Shown: one piece after another, positions 1-8,708 of the stretch
Numbering within the stretch: position 1 is the stretch's first letter
Layout: each line of letters begins with the position of its first letter
Source: Candidatus Altimarinota bacterium
Lineage (GTDB): Bacteria; Patescibacteriota; Gracilibacteria; GCA-2401425; JAJOLG01
Reading direction: 5' to 3'
Length of the DNA: 21,961 nucleotides
NCBI GenBank assembly: GCA_021129445.1
Contig: JAJOLG010000011.1
Span: 1 to 21,961 of the forward strand
The notes under the pieces: model-generated
What the model saw: the letters and a program-made list of their open reading frames with translations, nothing else
What the model was told of the DNA's origin: nothing
The model's database searches: none
Made by a program: the position numbers and the translations under genes

Positions 1-1
1 A

Positions 2-271
2 AGAAATGAAATAAATTGAAAAGATTGATGATGAATTTGAGAAGATGTTGATATTTTAAAAAATTTTACTGATGTTTTAAAGTGAGAATGAAATTTTTCG
101 ACTAAGATTCAAGATGCATTTTCAGAAATTACAGAATCATTTGATACAGAAAAAATGAAATCTTTGATGGATTCTGATTGAAATATTAAAATTGCGACAA
201 TTGATGACAAGGATTCAAAAAAAATGAATATTACTTTTATTTCAGCAAAAGAATTTTTAAAAGATGAATAA
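2..271 (+). CDS. Hypothetical protein, C-terminal part (5' end outside window)
   Basis: Open from the left edge and read with TGA as glycine; 89 codons are visible before TAA, and the start lies upstream of the window. The visible part begins with a polar, glycine-rich stretch (three consecutive TGA codons at 26-34) and continues as an acidic, Lys/Asp/Ser-rich segment with no membrane helix or motif I recognise. It is rich in Ile and Asp and ends in KEFLKDE. Its stop overlaps the start of the next gene by 8 bases (ATG at 264), so the two are probably translated from one mRNA. I cannot name a family. It is coding on evidence of the unbroken frame and the operon-like overlap. Confidence 0.6.
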
Positions 272-596
272 AACACAAAAAATCCAAAAAATAACCGACC
301 TGCTTCAAAATAACTCAAAAATCCCTCAGCAAAAGAAAGCAGAAATTTTTAATAAAATTCAAGAAATGAATTCATCTTCTTTGGATATTTTGATTGATTT
401 TTTGGAAAATTTTTCTGAAAAGTGAGCGGATGAGGCCTTGTGAGAAATTCAAAAAAGGCAAATTAAATTGAAGAAATACACAGAAAAAGTGTTTTCCGAT
501 GCGAAAAAAGAAGTTTTTGAAATTGCACAAGAGGAGCAAAAAAATGAAGATGAAAAAATTTTGGCAGAATTGGAAAATGAGGTGGAAAAAGTTTAA
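264..596 (+). CDS. Small charged coiled-coil-like hypothetical protein (110 aa)
   Basis: 110 residues under code 25, starting at an ATG that overlaps the previous stop by 8 bases (ATGAATAA arrangement), which suggests translational coupling. The protein is highly charged and Gln/Lys/Glu-rich. A run of helix-favouring residues through the centre (LDILIDFLENF, then KRQIKLKKYTEKV) and a Glu-rich tail (residues about 90-110) make a helical or coiled-coil fold likely. There is no signal peptide or transmembrane segment. Two in-frame TGA codons, before GADEAL and before EIQKR, need recoding for the gene to be intact. I do not recognise a family and infer only a small soluble helical protein working with its upstream neighbour. 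Confidence 0.7.
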
Positions 597-801
597 TTAT
601 TTTTTAAGAAAAAATTTAATTGCTTCTTTATTTTTCACATTTCATCAAACCGATGTGTATTTTGATTTTCTGTCGATAATGATATTTTTTATTGTTTTGA
701 CTTTAAAATCAAAAATTTTTTCCGTTCAAAAATTTATTGCGAGGTTCAAAATTTTATTTTATTTTTTTATTTTTAAGATAAAATTTTTTAAACAAAAATA
801 A
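577..801 (+). CDS. Possible small basic membrane protein (74 aa)
   Basis: A frame starting at an ATG inside the 3' end of the preceding gene (20-base overlap) and ending in TAA. It encodes a basic, Phe-rich protein with one convincing hydrophobic helix around residues 36-48 (FLSIMIFFIVLTL) flanked by Lys and Arg. There is no in-frame TGA, so unlike most genes here the recoding gives no support, and AT-rich DNA can produce Phe/Lys/Ile-rich frames by chance. The frame is open further upstream to 499, but that part overlies the better-supported gene at 264-596. The overlapping start and the otherwise empty interval to 865 favour a real gene, with moderate doubt. Function unknown. Confidence 0.4.
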   Translation: MRWKKFNYFLRKNLIASLFFTFHQTDVYFDFLSIMIFFIVLTLKSKIFSVQKFIARFKILFYFFIFKIKFFKQK

Positions 802-865
802 AAATTTTTTTTGCTTTTATTTTTTTTAAAAATAAATTTTTTTCATCAAAAAATAATTTTTTACG

Positions 866-1672
866 ATGACAAAAAAAACAAAAAAAATAATTTTAAAAAT
901 ATTAAAAATTTTATTTCAAATTTTTAATATTTTGCTGATTTTATTGACAATTTTTTTAACATTTGTTGCCCTTTTTAAAAAGGAGCGGATTGAAAATTTT
1001 ATTGAATGATTGAAGGTGCAAGTTGAGCATTTGGGGATGTGGAATTATGTGATTGCTTGAAGTTCTGCGGGGATTGAAAATATTCCGGTTTTGTGAAATA
1101 TGCTTCCTGGGCAAAATATTTTGCTTTTGGTTTGATGATTTTTTGGGAATGTTTCGGTGGAAAATGTGATTTATTTGATTGTAATTGCCACAATTTGATG
1201 AATAATTTGAAATTTTATTTGATTTTTTTTATGAAAAGAATATTGAGAGGAATTTTTCAAAAAATATTGAATTTGGATTTGAATTTGAAAAACCGAAGTA
1301 AAATATTTGGAAAAATGAATTCATAAATGGTGAGCTTGGTGAATAATTATTTGAAAATTTCACCCGATTACAAGAGCATTTTTGCCGTTTATCGCTTGAA
1401 GTATGAAGATGACATCTGCAAAATTCATAATTTACAATGCAATTGCATCGTTTGTTTATGCACTTGTGATTGTTTGAATTTGAGTTTTATTTGTTCAACA
1501 TTACAAGGTTATTTTGGATTATCTTTGACATATTATGTTGTGAATTATAATTATTGCAGGGCTTTATATTTATTTTTACAAAAGAGAGGCTTTCAATAAA
1601 TATATGAAGGAGAAAAATTTGGAAATGATGGAAATGGAGGCGGGTATGAAGAAGAAATTTAAGAAAAAATAG
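866..1672 (+). CDS. DedA-family (VTT/SNARE-associated domain) membrane protein
   Basis: 268 residues with TGA as Gly. DedA proteins are inner-membrane transporters; members recycle undecaprenyl phosphate or flip phospholipids. Visible hallmarks: a basic N-terminus followed by a hydrophobic helix (about residues 14-36), a re-entrant region with PGQNILLLVGGFFGN (81-95), a glycine-rich helix GGIIGNFIGFFLGKEYG (111-127), the signature GKFHPITRAFLPFIAG (163-178) with its conserved Pro and Arg, and terminal hydrophobic helices at about 190-238. A Lys/Met/Glu-rich C-terminal tail makes it longer than the usual 200-220 residues. Many of the signature glycines are TGA codons, so the gene is unreadable in the standard code. 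The TAG stop is immediately followed by the ATG of the methyltransferase, implying one operon. Family assignment is firm; substrate unknown. Confidence 0.9.
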
Positions 1673-2248
1673 ATGTCAAAAATAGCTTTTTTTAAACAAT
1701 TTTTACAAAAAAATAAACAGGTCTGAGCGATTTTGCCAAGTTCAAAATTTTTAGCAGAAAAAATTATCGATAAAAATATTTTACAAAATTCAGAAGTTAT
1801 TATTGAATTTTGAGCGGGTCCTTGAGTTTTTACAGAAAAAATTTTTGAGAAATTGTGAAATAATTTTGATAATAAAAAAATTTTTATAATTGAAAAAGAA
1901 AAAGAATTTTTTGATATTTTGATAAAAAAATTTCCTGAGCAGAAAAGTTTTTTTTATAATATTGATGTTTTGGATCTAAAATCAATTTTAGAGAAAAATA
2001 ATATCAAAAAAATTGATTTGGTGATTTCATGACTTCCTTTTAAGTCTTTACCAAAAGAGATTTTTATTTTTTTAATGGAAGATTTTTTTGTGAATTTTTT
2101 TGATAAAAATTCGTATTTTATACAATTTTCATATTTTGAAAGTTTTAAAAAAAATCTTGTAAAATATTTTCCTAATATTGTTGTGAGTAAATGTAATTTA
2201 AATGTGCCTCCTGCACATATTTTTAAATGTTGTGGTTTTTGAAAATAA
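1673..2248 (+). CDS. SAM-dependent methyltransferase, KsgA/PmtA (phospholipid N-methyltransferase)-like
   Basis: 191 residues; the ATG directly abuts the stop of the DedA gene. The class I methyltransferase core is clear: motif I EFGAGPG (45-51), an acidic strand end FIIEKEKEF (71-79), and ISGLPFKSLP (118-127) in the motif IV position. The N-terminus KNKQVGAILPSSKFLAEKI is the arrangement seen in phospholipid N-methyltransferases of the PmtA type, which also resemble rRNA adenine dimethylases. The SGLPF motif fits the lipid enzymes better than the NIPY of KsgA. It probably methylates a lipid headgroup such as phosphatidylethanolamine, but this is inference. Coupling to a DedA transporter supports a membrane role. 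A hairpin terminator follows at 2271-2298. The methyltransferase fold is certain; substrate uncertain. Confidence 0.8.
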
Positions 2249-2270
2249 AAATATGCGATTTTAGAATTTA

Positions 2271-2298
2271 AAAAACAATCAATTAAATGATTGTTTTT
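2271..2298. terminator. Bidirectional hairpin terminator
   Basis: An 11-bp perfect stem (AAAAACAATCA / TGATTGTTTTT) around a 6-base loop, with A-tract on one side and T-tract on the other, so it can serve both the methyltransferase operon (+) and the tRNA-Asp transcript (-). Confidence 0.75.
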
Positions 2299-2310
2299 CT
2301 TGAATTTTAA

Positions 2311-2387
2311 TGGCGGAATTGACGAGATTCGAACTCGCGACTTCCTGCGTGACAGGCAGGCGCTCTAACCAGCTGAGCTACAACTCC
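2311..2387 (-). tRNA. tRNA-Asp(GTC)
   Basis: On the minus strand a complete 77-nt cloverleaf can be folded. The acceptor stem is GGAGTTG with CAATTCC (one G-U), followed by discriminator G and an encoded CCA. The D arm contains AGCTCAGCTGGTTAGAGC, the anticodon stem is CCTGC/GCAGG with loop CTGTCAC, giving anticodon GTC (Asp), and the T arm carries the GTTCGAATC loop. The 3' CCA is genomically encoded. It is far more GC-rich than its surroundings. This is not the glycine tRNA that reads UGA, which must be elsewhere in the genome. Confidence 0.96.
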
Positions 2388-2501
2388 AAAATTAAAATGC
2401 CAAAAAAATTTAAATACTTTTTTTAAAAAATCAAGTAAAAAATAAAGTTTTTTTAAAAAAAGTTAAAAAACTAGATTTTTTATGAAATTTTTTTGATATT
2501 T

Positions 2502-2507
2502 TATAAT
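2502..2507 (+). promoter_or_regulatory. Likely -10 element (TATAAT) for tyrS
   Basis: A perfect TATAAT lies 35 bases before the tyrS ATG in otherwise T-rich DNA. No good -35 hexamer is seen 16-18 bases upstream, so this is a partial promoter call. Confidence 0.45.
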
Positions 2508-2541
2508 TTTTTTTTATTTTTTCAAAAAAATAAAATATTTT

Positions 2542-3822
2542 ATGAAACCATTAAAACAAGAACTTCAAGAAAGGTGATTATTTTTCCAGTTTTCTAGTGA
2601 AGATTTTTTTGAAAAATGTGATAAGTGAGAATGAAGTTTTTATTGCGGATTTGATCCGACTGCGGATTCTTTACATTTGGGAAATTTTATTTGATTTATG
2701 GTTGCTGTGCATTTGATGTTGAGGTGAAATAAATTTACAGCATTGACCGGTTGAGCAACTTGAATGATTTGAGATCCGTGATGAAAAGATGCAGAGAGAG
2801 CATTTTTATCTGAAAAAGTTTTAGATGAAAATCAGGAAAAAATTTCTCAGCAAATTAAAAAAATTTCTGAAAACCTTGAAAATTTTACATGAAAAAAATT
2901 GCATTTTGATTTTGTAAATAACAAAGATTTTTACAAAAATATGTGATATTTAGATTTTTTGAGAGAAGTGTGAAAATTTATCACGGTGAATAATATGATT
3001 GCGAAAGATACTGTGAAAAAGAGGATTGAAGATGAGAATAAATCAATTTCTTACACTGAATTTTCTTACATGCTTTTGCAATGATACGATTTTTTGCATC
3101 TTTTTGAGGAAAAAAACATAACTTTGCAGATTTGAGGGCAGGATCAGTGGTGAAATTTGGTGACTTGAGCTGAAATTATCAGGAAAAAATTGAATAAAAA
3201 AGTTGATGTGATGACTTGGCCTTTGATTACAGATTCAACTTGAAAAAAGTTTTGAAAATCCGAATGAAATGCAATTTTTTTGGACAAAAAAAAGACAAGT
3301 CCGTATTTTATTTATCAATATTTTATGAATACGGCGGATGAGGATATTTCAAAATATTTGAAAATGTTAACATTGATTGAAGTTGAGGAAATAGACAAAA
3401 TAACAGAAAAACATTTTGAAAATCCTGCTGAAAGATATGGTCAAAAAATTTTAGCTTTTAAAGTTGTTGAAATTTTACATTGAACAGATGAAGCAAAAAT
3501 GGCGGAAAAAATTTCGGATTTTATGTTTTGAAATACTGATAAAATGGAGGTTTTAAAAAAATTAACTTCTGACGAAATTGAAACTTTTCAAAATGCAATT
3601 TGAGGTTTTAAATATGATTGAGAAAATTTATTTGAAGTTTTGGTAAAATCTTGACTTGAAAAATCAAATTCAAATGCGAGAAATTCTGTGAAATGAAATG
3701 CGATTGCGATAAATTGAGAAAAAATTTCTGATTTTGAGTATGATTTTGAAAATAATTTTTTGGAAAATTGAGTGATTTTAGTTCAAAAATGAAAGAAGAA
3801 TTTTAGGATTTTGACAAAATAA
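2542..3822 (+). CDS. tyrS: Tyrosyl-tRNA synthetase
   Basis: 426 residues, the normal length for bacterial TyrRS; it charges tRNA-Tyr in the cytoplasm. The class I catalytic domain shows [16 protein letters not shown] with the HIGH-type motif HLGN at residues 45-48, then LTGGATGMIGDPGGK, the tyrosine-binding QIGGQDQWGN, and the KMSKS-type loop KFGKS at 236-240 followed by EGNAIFLD. An S4-like RNA-binding domain occupies about residues 360-426 ([19 protein letters not shown]). Most of the invariant glycines (for example in GGATG, IGDPGG and QDQWGN) are TGA codons, strong direct evidence for UGA=Gly. The gene is preceded by an A-rich leader without a Shine-Dalgarno motif and followed by a hairpin terminator. 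Assignment is essentially certain. Confidence 0.97.
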
Positions 3823-3828
3823 ATTTTC

Positions 3829-3865
3829 AAAAGTATTCCTTTTTTATAAAATTGGAATACTTTTT
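3829..3865 (+). terminator. tyrS terminator
   Basis: An 11-bp perfect stem (AAAAGTATTCC / GGAATACTTTT) with a 14-base loop followed by Ts, 6 bases after the tyrS stop. Confidence 0.85.
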
Positions 3866-3883
3866 ATAAAAAAATACAAAAAT

Positions 3884-4114
3884 ATGAGAATAAAAGTGAA
3901 AACTGTTAAAGGAACTGATAAAGAATTAGCAAAAAAACTTTTTTATTCTGCTTGAAATTTAGAATATTTGCCAAACATCAAATATTGCAAAAAATTAATA
4001 AATTTTTCACCAAAATATAGATTAAGAGTTGGAGATTATAGAATTTTTTTTGATATAAACGATGATATTATTTTAATTAAAAACATAAAACAAAGAAAAG
4101 ATGCTTGCAAATAA
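3884..4114 (+). CDS. RelE/ParE-superfamily toxin-like protein (76 aa), no antitoxin partner
   Basis: 76 residues. The C-terminal half, SPKYRLRVGDYRIFFDIND followed by DIILIKNIKQRKDA, is the standard RelE/ParE-fold signature: a basic strand R-L-R-V-G-D-Y-R, an acidic turn, then a hydrophobic strand and a basic end resembling the mRNA-interferase active surface. The N-terminal half is helical (ELAKKLFYS). The family cleaves mRNA at the ribosome or inhibits gyrase. No antitoxin gene lies next to it: tyrS with its terminator is upstream and prepilin peptidase begins 4 bases downstream. Glycine is coded twice by GGA and once by TGA, whereas most genes nearby use mainly TGA, hinting at acquisition or different constraint. 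It may be a solitary toxin-fold regulator rather than an active toxin. Confidence 0.8.
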
Positions 4115-4118
4115 TTTA

Positions 4119-5195
4119 ATGATTTTATCGTTTTTCACAGTTTTATGATTGATTTTTTGATCCTTCACAAATGCCCTCGTTCGGAGAATTCACGAATGAA
4201 AAAAAATTTCTGAATGAAGATCAGAATGTCCAAAATGTAAAAATCAATTAAAATTTTGGGATTTAATTCCACTTTTTTCTTGGATTTTTTTGAGGTGAAA
4301 ATGCCGTTATTGCTCGGAAAAAATCTGAATTCGTTATCCTTTGGTTGAGTTTTTTTTCTGATTTTTCTTTTTTTTAACAACATTTTTTTTATTTCCAGAA
4401 AATTTTTTTTGAACTTTCCAAAATTTTTTTCTTTCTTGATGAGATTTTTTTACAAATTTAAAAAATTTTTTTTCATCATCAGAAAATTTTTCTGAAATCT
4501 TAAATTTTTTTTTAATACTATTTTTAGTTTGAAATTTTTTAGTTTTAGCAATTTACGATATTTTATTTTTGGAAATCATCGATTGAATTGCAATTTGGAT
4601 TGGTTTTTTGGCTTTGTGATTAAGTTTTACTGATTTTTGATTTGTTGGTTTTCAAGATTGATTTTTGTGATTTTTGATAATTTACACTTTTTTTTACCTG
4701 CAAATTTTAATTCCATGAATTATTTTTTTCGTAAAATGAGAATTTTTGGGGCAAAAAAAATTTTTTTCCTTGAAAGAAAAAATTTCTTGAATCGGAAAAA
4801 TTTTTTCAAGTTATTTTATTTTTCCAATTTGGATGTTTTTAAGGTTGTTTTTTTCGGAAAAATTTTTAGAAAAATTTAAAATTTTTGCAGACGAGCAAAA
4901 AAATTTTCAGTGAAAAGAATTTGAAATTCCAGCTTGGATTTGAGGCGGGGACTTGCGTTTTGCACTTGTGATGTGATTTATTTTGTGATGGCAAAAATCG
5001 ATTTTAGCATTATTTATTTCATATTTAATTTGAGGGATTTACTCGATTATTTTCATGATTTTTGAAAAAATTTCGTGAAAAAATTTTTCTCACGAAATTC
5101 CATTTTTGCCGTTTTTGACACTTTGAACTTTTTTAGTTTTGCTTTTTTGAGATGAAATTTTGAGCTTTTATTTTGAGAATTTTTTGTATTTGTAA
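4119..5195 (+). CDS. pilD: Type IV prepilin peptidase / N-methyltransferase (PilD/GspO family)
   Basis: 358 residues under code 25, one uninterrupted frame. Prepilin peptidase cleaves leader peptides of type IV pilins and N-methylates the new terminus at the inner membrane. N-terminal LIFGSFTNALVRRI is the family signature. The zinc-type motif CPKC (37-40) ... CRYC (62-65) frames LIPLFSWIFLRGKC, followed by IRYPLVE. The first catalytic aspartate fits YD (Asp147) in LAIYDILFLEIIDG, and the second is Asp278 in WIGGGDLRFAL. The C-terminus has IPFLPFLTLGTFL. Between the two aspartates is about 130 residues, unusually long, containing a Phe/Lys-rich segment. It starts 4 bases after the RelE-like gene, suggesting cotranscription. 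Together with pilin genes elsewhere it implies type IV pili. The family is certain; the enlarged loop is odd. Confidence 0.92.
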
Positions 5196-5208
5196 AAAAT
5201 ACTAAAAA

Positions 5209-6315
5209 TTAAACCCTTTTCTTCCAAAAATAACATTTCTCCCCTCAATTATACAACTTCCTCTTTTTATAAAAATCTCTTTTAGTCAAATAATCAAAAT
5301 CAAAAAAACTCGAAATTATTCATCATTTTAATTCAGGATTTTTTCTAAAAAGTTTATCAATATTTCAATACATTTCATTTAAATCTTCAACTTTTATTCT
5401 TTCTCAATAAGGCGGATTTGAAACTAAATTTCAAGATAGTTTTTCGTTTAAAAGTTTTTTAAAATCTTTTTGTTCAAATTTTATTACATCGTCAACTCAT
5501 GCAAGTTTTGCGTTATTTTTAGCAATTTCTAAAATTTCTGGGTTATTGTCTGATGCGAAAATTTTATAATCTCAATCGTAAATTTTTTTTCTTGCTAAAT
5601 TTTTTTCTGTTTCCAAAATTTTTGGGTCTATCAAATCTAACCATTCAAATGCAAAATTTCTGTGCAATCACGGAGCGATGTTTTTTGCTTGCATTGCTGC
5701 TTCAATCACAATTGTTCAGCTTCCGCAGAATGGGTCGTAAAAATTATCTTTAAAAAGCCAGTTTGACGATGAAACTAAAAATGAGGCAAGGGATTCTTTG
5801 ATTGGAGCTGATCAGGATTCTTTTCTGTATCATCTCATGTGAAGTGCGTTTCAAGAGGTGTTTAATAAGATTCTGGCTTTATTATTTATGATTAAAATCA
5901 AGATATCCATTTTTTCTAATTTTTCATTTTCATCGAAAAATTGTCATTCTCAAACTAGTGATTTTACAACTGCCTTTTTACAAATACTTTGGATGGTTCT
6001 GTCAGAAAATAATTCGCTTCTTACTGAACTTGACCTGATTAAAATCGGATGTTTATTTTTAAAATATTTCCCCCAATCGATTTCAGAGACAAAATCAAAT
6101 AATTCATCAAAAGTTGTCACATTTTCTTTTTCTCATAACGCAATATAAAGTTTATTTCAAACTCTTGACCACAAATTTACCTTTGCAATTAAATCTTCAT
6201 TTCAAGAAAATTGAACCAATCTATCAATGGTTTCTCATAACTTTCATCATTGTTTTTTAACTTCTGTTTTTGCCAATGCTTCCATTCAGGCACTTGTTGA
6301 TAATGCAAAATTCAT
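5209..6315 (-). CDS. rlmL: RlmL-type 23S rRNA guanine-N2 methyltransferase (THUMP + UPF0020)
   Basis: 368 residues. The family makes m2G2445 in 23S rRNA. The N-terminus (ALSTSAGMEALAKTEVKK) matches the ferredoxin-like/THUMP region that begins these enzymes and is followed by a THUMP-like section to about residue 165, with the linker NALHMRGYRK (156-164) typical of the family. The catalytic domain has motif I DPFCGSGTIVIEA (194-206), an acidic SAM-contact loop ASDNNPE (254-260) and the N2-methyltransferase motif NPPYG (300-304) followed by ERI. Length fits the single RlmL unit (YpsC type) rather than the fused RlmKL of gamma-proteobacteria. It converges on the prepilin peptidase with only 13 bases between stops. 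It shares a short divergent promoter region with the antiporter gene. Modified position is inferred from the family. Confidence 0.9.
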
Positions 6316-6384
6316 AAAAATTTGTTTTTTAAATATTTTTTATTTAATTTGTAAAAAAATAAAAAATAATATCAAAAAGAAATT

Positions 6385-7410
6385 ATGGAATTTTTACATC
6401 ATTTAATCGAATACACTGCACAAAATTGGTACACAGTAATTTTGAGTTTTATTGTAGTTATGGCAGTTTTAAATTTTGCAACTTCAAAATTAGAAGGCGA
6501 ATTAGTCGTAATTTGAAAAAAATTAAAATTGCCAGATTGAGTAAGAGGTGGGACTTTTGATGCTATTTCTTCGTCTTTACCTGAACTTTTGACAGTTTTT
6601 GTTTGACTGATGTCATTTTGAGCAGCGGGTTTGGAAATTTGAATTTGAACCGTTTCGGGTTCGGCGATTTTTAATATTTTGATAATTCCATTTTTCTCAA
6701 TTTTAGCTTATAAATGAGTAAAAAAAATTTCACCAGAAAAATCCGGAGTTAACCGTGATACGATTTTTTATTTATTTTCAATTATAGTTTTTCTTTTGTG
6801 ATTATATTTTTGAGATTTATTGATAATGTCAATTTGTTTAATTTGAGTTTATTTTTGATATTTATTTGTTTTATTTTTAGATACAGAAAAAAATAAAAAG
6901 TTGAGTAAAAAACTAGTAAATGAAGCATTTGAAGAAGTGAAAAATACAAAAATTTCATATTGGACAATTTTTTACTCTTTGGTTTTGATTTACTTGTGAG
7001 TTGAGGTTGCAGTTGCTTGTGCAAGCTTTGTTTGAGAAAATTTGTGAATTTCTGCAATGGTTGTTTCGCTTGTGATTTTGGCAGCAGTTACATCAATTCC
7101 AGATACTTTACTTTCCGTAAAATCCGCAAAAAAATGAATGATAAATGCATCACTTTCAAATGCTGTTGGGTCAAATATTTTTGATATTTGTATCTGATTA
7201 TGAGTTCCGATTTTTATTTGAGTGGCGTTTTTGTGATTAAATCCAAAAGTTGATTTCGCACAAAATGCACCAATTTTTGTATTTTTGGTTGCTTCTGTGA
7301 TTTTTTATTATTGAATTTTACAGAAAAAAAATATTAAAAAAATTGACTCACTTTGGTTTTTAATGTTTTATTTGTGATTTTTAGGGTATTTGGTACGGAT
7401 TTCAGTTTAA
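6385..7410 (+). CDS. Sodium/calcium exchanger (CaCA) family antiporter
   Basis: 341 residues, length typical of bacterial YrbG-like exchangers with two homologous halves. The alpha-1 repeat is seen at about 54-100 (GGTFDAISSSLPELLT ... SGSAIFNIL), and the alpha-2 repeat at about 233-275 (AAVTSIPDTLLSVKSA ... NAVGSNIFDICIGLG). Both contain the conserved Pro-Glu/Asp pair and the GS-IFN/D signature that binds cation. Around ten hydrophobic helices separated by a cytosolic lysine-rich loop near 165-180 are apparent. It would exchange Na+ or H+ for Ca2+ across the inner membrane. It lies divergently from rlmL and 65 bases before mscS on the same strand, with no clear terminator between. Family certain; ion specificity not determined by the sequence. 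Confidence 0.93.
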
Positions 7411-7475
7411 AAAAATATTTGAGTTTTGATAATAATTTGTAATATTTATAAAAAGTAAAAAAATAATTTAAAACT

Positions 7476-8567
7476 ATGCAAAATTTCTTACAAACAACAA
7501 AAAATTTTTTCGAACCAATAAAAAATTTTTTAGAATCAACAGAATTTTTTTGAAATAATTTAGAAAATATTTTAATCGCAATTTTTATTTTTTTCTGAAT
7601 TTTAGCTTTAAGATTTGCTTTGCAGATTTTTTTTGACAAAAAAATTAAAATTTATGTTAAAAAATCTAAAACAAAAGCTGATAATATAATTTTTGCATCG
7701 GTTCAAAGATTTATAAAATTTTGATTTTTGATTTTGGCATTTTATTTTGCAAAATTTTCGATAATTTTACCAGAAAGTACAGATGATTTGGTAAATAAAA
7801 TTTTAACAGTTACTTTTACTTGATTTGTAATTTTTTTAATTCAAAAATTATTTGCCGATTTGATTTGATACTTTTTCTCTTGTTTTGATTGAGAAAAATA
7901 TTTAGCATCAATGGTAAAAAATATCTCAAATATTGTTGTTTATTGACTTTGAGCATCTTTAGTTTTATCACAGCTTTGATATAATGTTTCAACCCTTGTG
8001 GCTTGATTGTGAATTTGATGATTAGCAGTTGCTCTTGCAGTTCAACCGATTTTATCATCGATTATCGCATCATTTTCATTATTTTTTGATAAACCATTTA
8101 AAGTTTGAGATATTATCAGGATTTGAGATACTTTATGAATAATTTCAGAAATTTGATTGAGAAATGTGAGAATTAAAACTTTTCACTGAACAGAGGTTAT
8201 TATGTGAAATATGGATGTTTTAAACTGAAAAATTGAAAATATTTCATTTAGAGAAAAAGTGAGAGAGGATTTTTGACTTTGAATAATTTATGAGATTTCA
8301 ACAGAAAAATTGAAAGAGTGAATGAAAATTTTGAGAGAAATTTTAAGTTCAAAAGATTGAATTGATAAGGATATCAGGATTTTATTTTCTGATTTTTGAG
8401 ATTTTTCTTTGAATTTGAAAATTACATATTTTTTTGATGGAAGTTTAACTTTTGACGAAAGATTGGCTTTGAAATCTGAGATAAATTTGGAAATAAAAGA
8501 GAGGTTTGAGCAGGCAGGGATTGATTTTGCTTATCCTACTGCGGTTAGGATAAATAAAAATGTTTAG
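7476..8567 (+). CDS. MscS-family small-conductance mechanosensitive channel
   Basis: 363 residues. These channels open under membrane tension to release solutes on hypo-osmotic shock. After a polar N-terminal helix, several hydrophobic helices are visible (about 28-45, 75-95, 105-125, 140-175). They end in the pore helix GGLAVALAVQPILSSIIAS (about 182-200) and directly the family signature FDKPFKVGDIIRIGD, the beta domain GTEVIMGNMDVLNGKIENIS, and the alpha/beta C-terminal domain to about 355. Many glycines in the pore helix are TGA codons, including two adjacent ones. An A-rich leader precedes the ATG. It follows the CaCA antiporter and is ended by a hairpin at 8593-8626. Identification is secure. 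Confidence 0.93.
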
Positions 8568-8592
8568 TTTACTATTTTAAAGTTAATGTTGA

Positions 8593-8629
8593 AAAAATTT
8601 CATCATTTTAAAATGGTGAGATTTTTGTT
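8593..8629 (+). terminator. mscS terminator
   Basis: A hairpin with a stem of about 13-15 bp, two of them G-U pairs (AAATTTCATCATT / AATGGTGAGATTT), a short AT loop and a T-rich tail, 25 bases after the mscS stop. Confidence 0.75.
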
Positions 8630-8656
8630 TTAAATTTAAAAAAAATAAAAAAAATT

Positions 8657-8685
8657 TTGCTAAATTTGAAAAAAATTTTTAAATT
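8657..8685 (+). promoter_or_regulatory. Promoter of lysS
   Basis: -35 TTGCTA (8657-8662), 17-base spacer containing an A-tract then T-tract, -10 TAAATT (8680-8685). The ATG follows 24 bases later after an A-rich leader. The same layout recurs upstream of the DnaQ-like gene. Confidence 0.55.
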
Positions 8686-8708
8686 CAATAAAAAATTAAA
8701 CAAAAAAT

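Noticed and set aside
1093-1599. Two + strand frames (1093-1326 and Cys-rich 1327-1599) as separate small genes
   Set aside because: They lie out of frame within the DedA gene, whose code-25 reading shows clear family motifs.
2311-2387. The tRNA as a candidate UGA-reading glycine tRNA
   Set aside because: The anticodon is GTC with normal tRNA-Asp features; it decodes Asp codons only.
3247-3261. KFGKS in TyrRS as a damaged KMSKS motif
   Set aside because: KFGKS/KFGKT is the normal form in a large group of bacterial TyrRS.
4637-4879. A Phe-rich + strand frame as its own gene, or as evidence of a frameshift in the prepilin peptidase
   Set aside because: Careful codon counting shows the peptidase frame runs uninterrupted from 4119 to 5195. 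This frame is offset from it.
6782-8058. Minus-strand frames at 6782-7057, 7334-7639 and 7816-8058
   Set aside because: They are antisense to the CaCA antiporter and MscS genes, whose forward code-25 proteins are fully recognisable.
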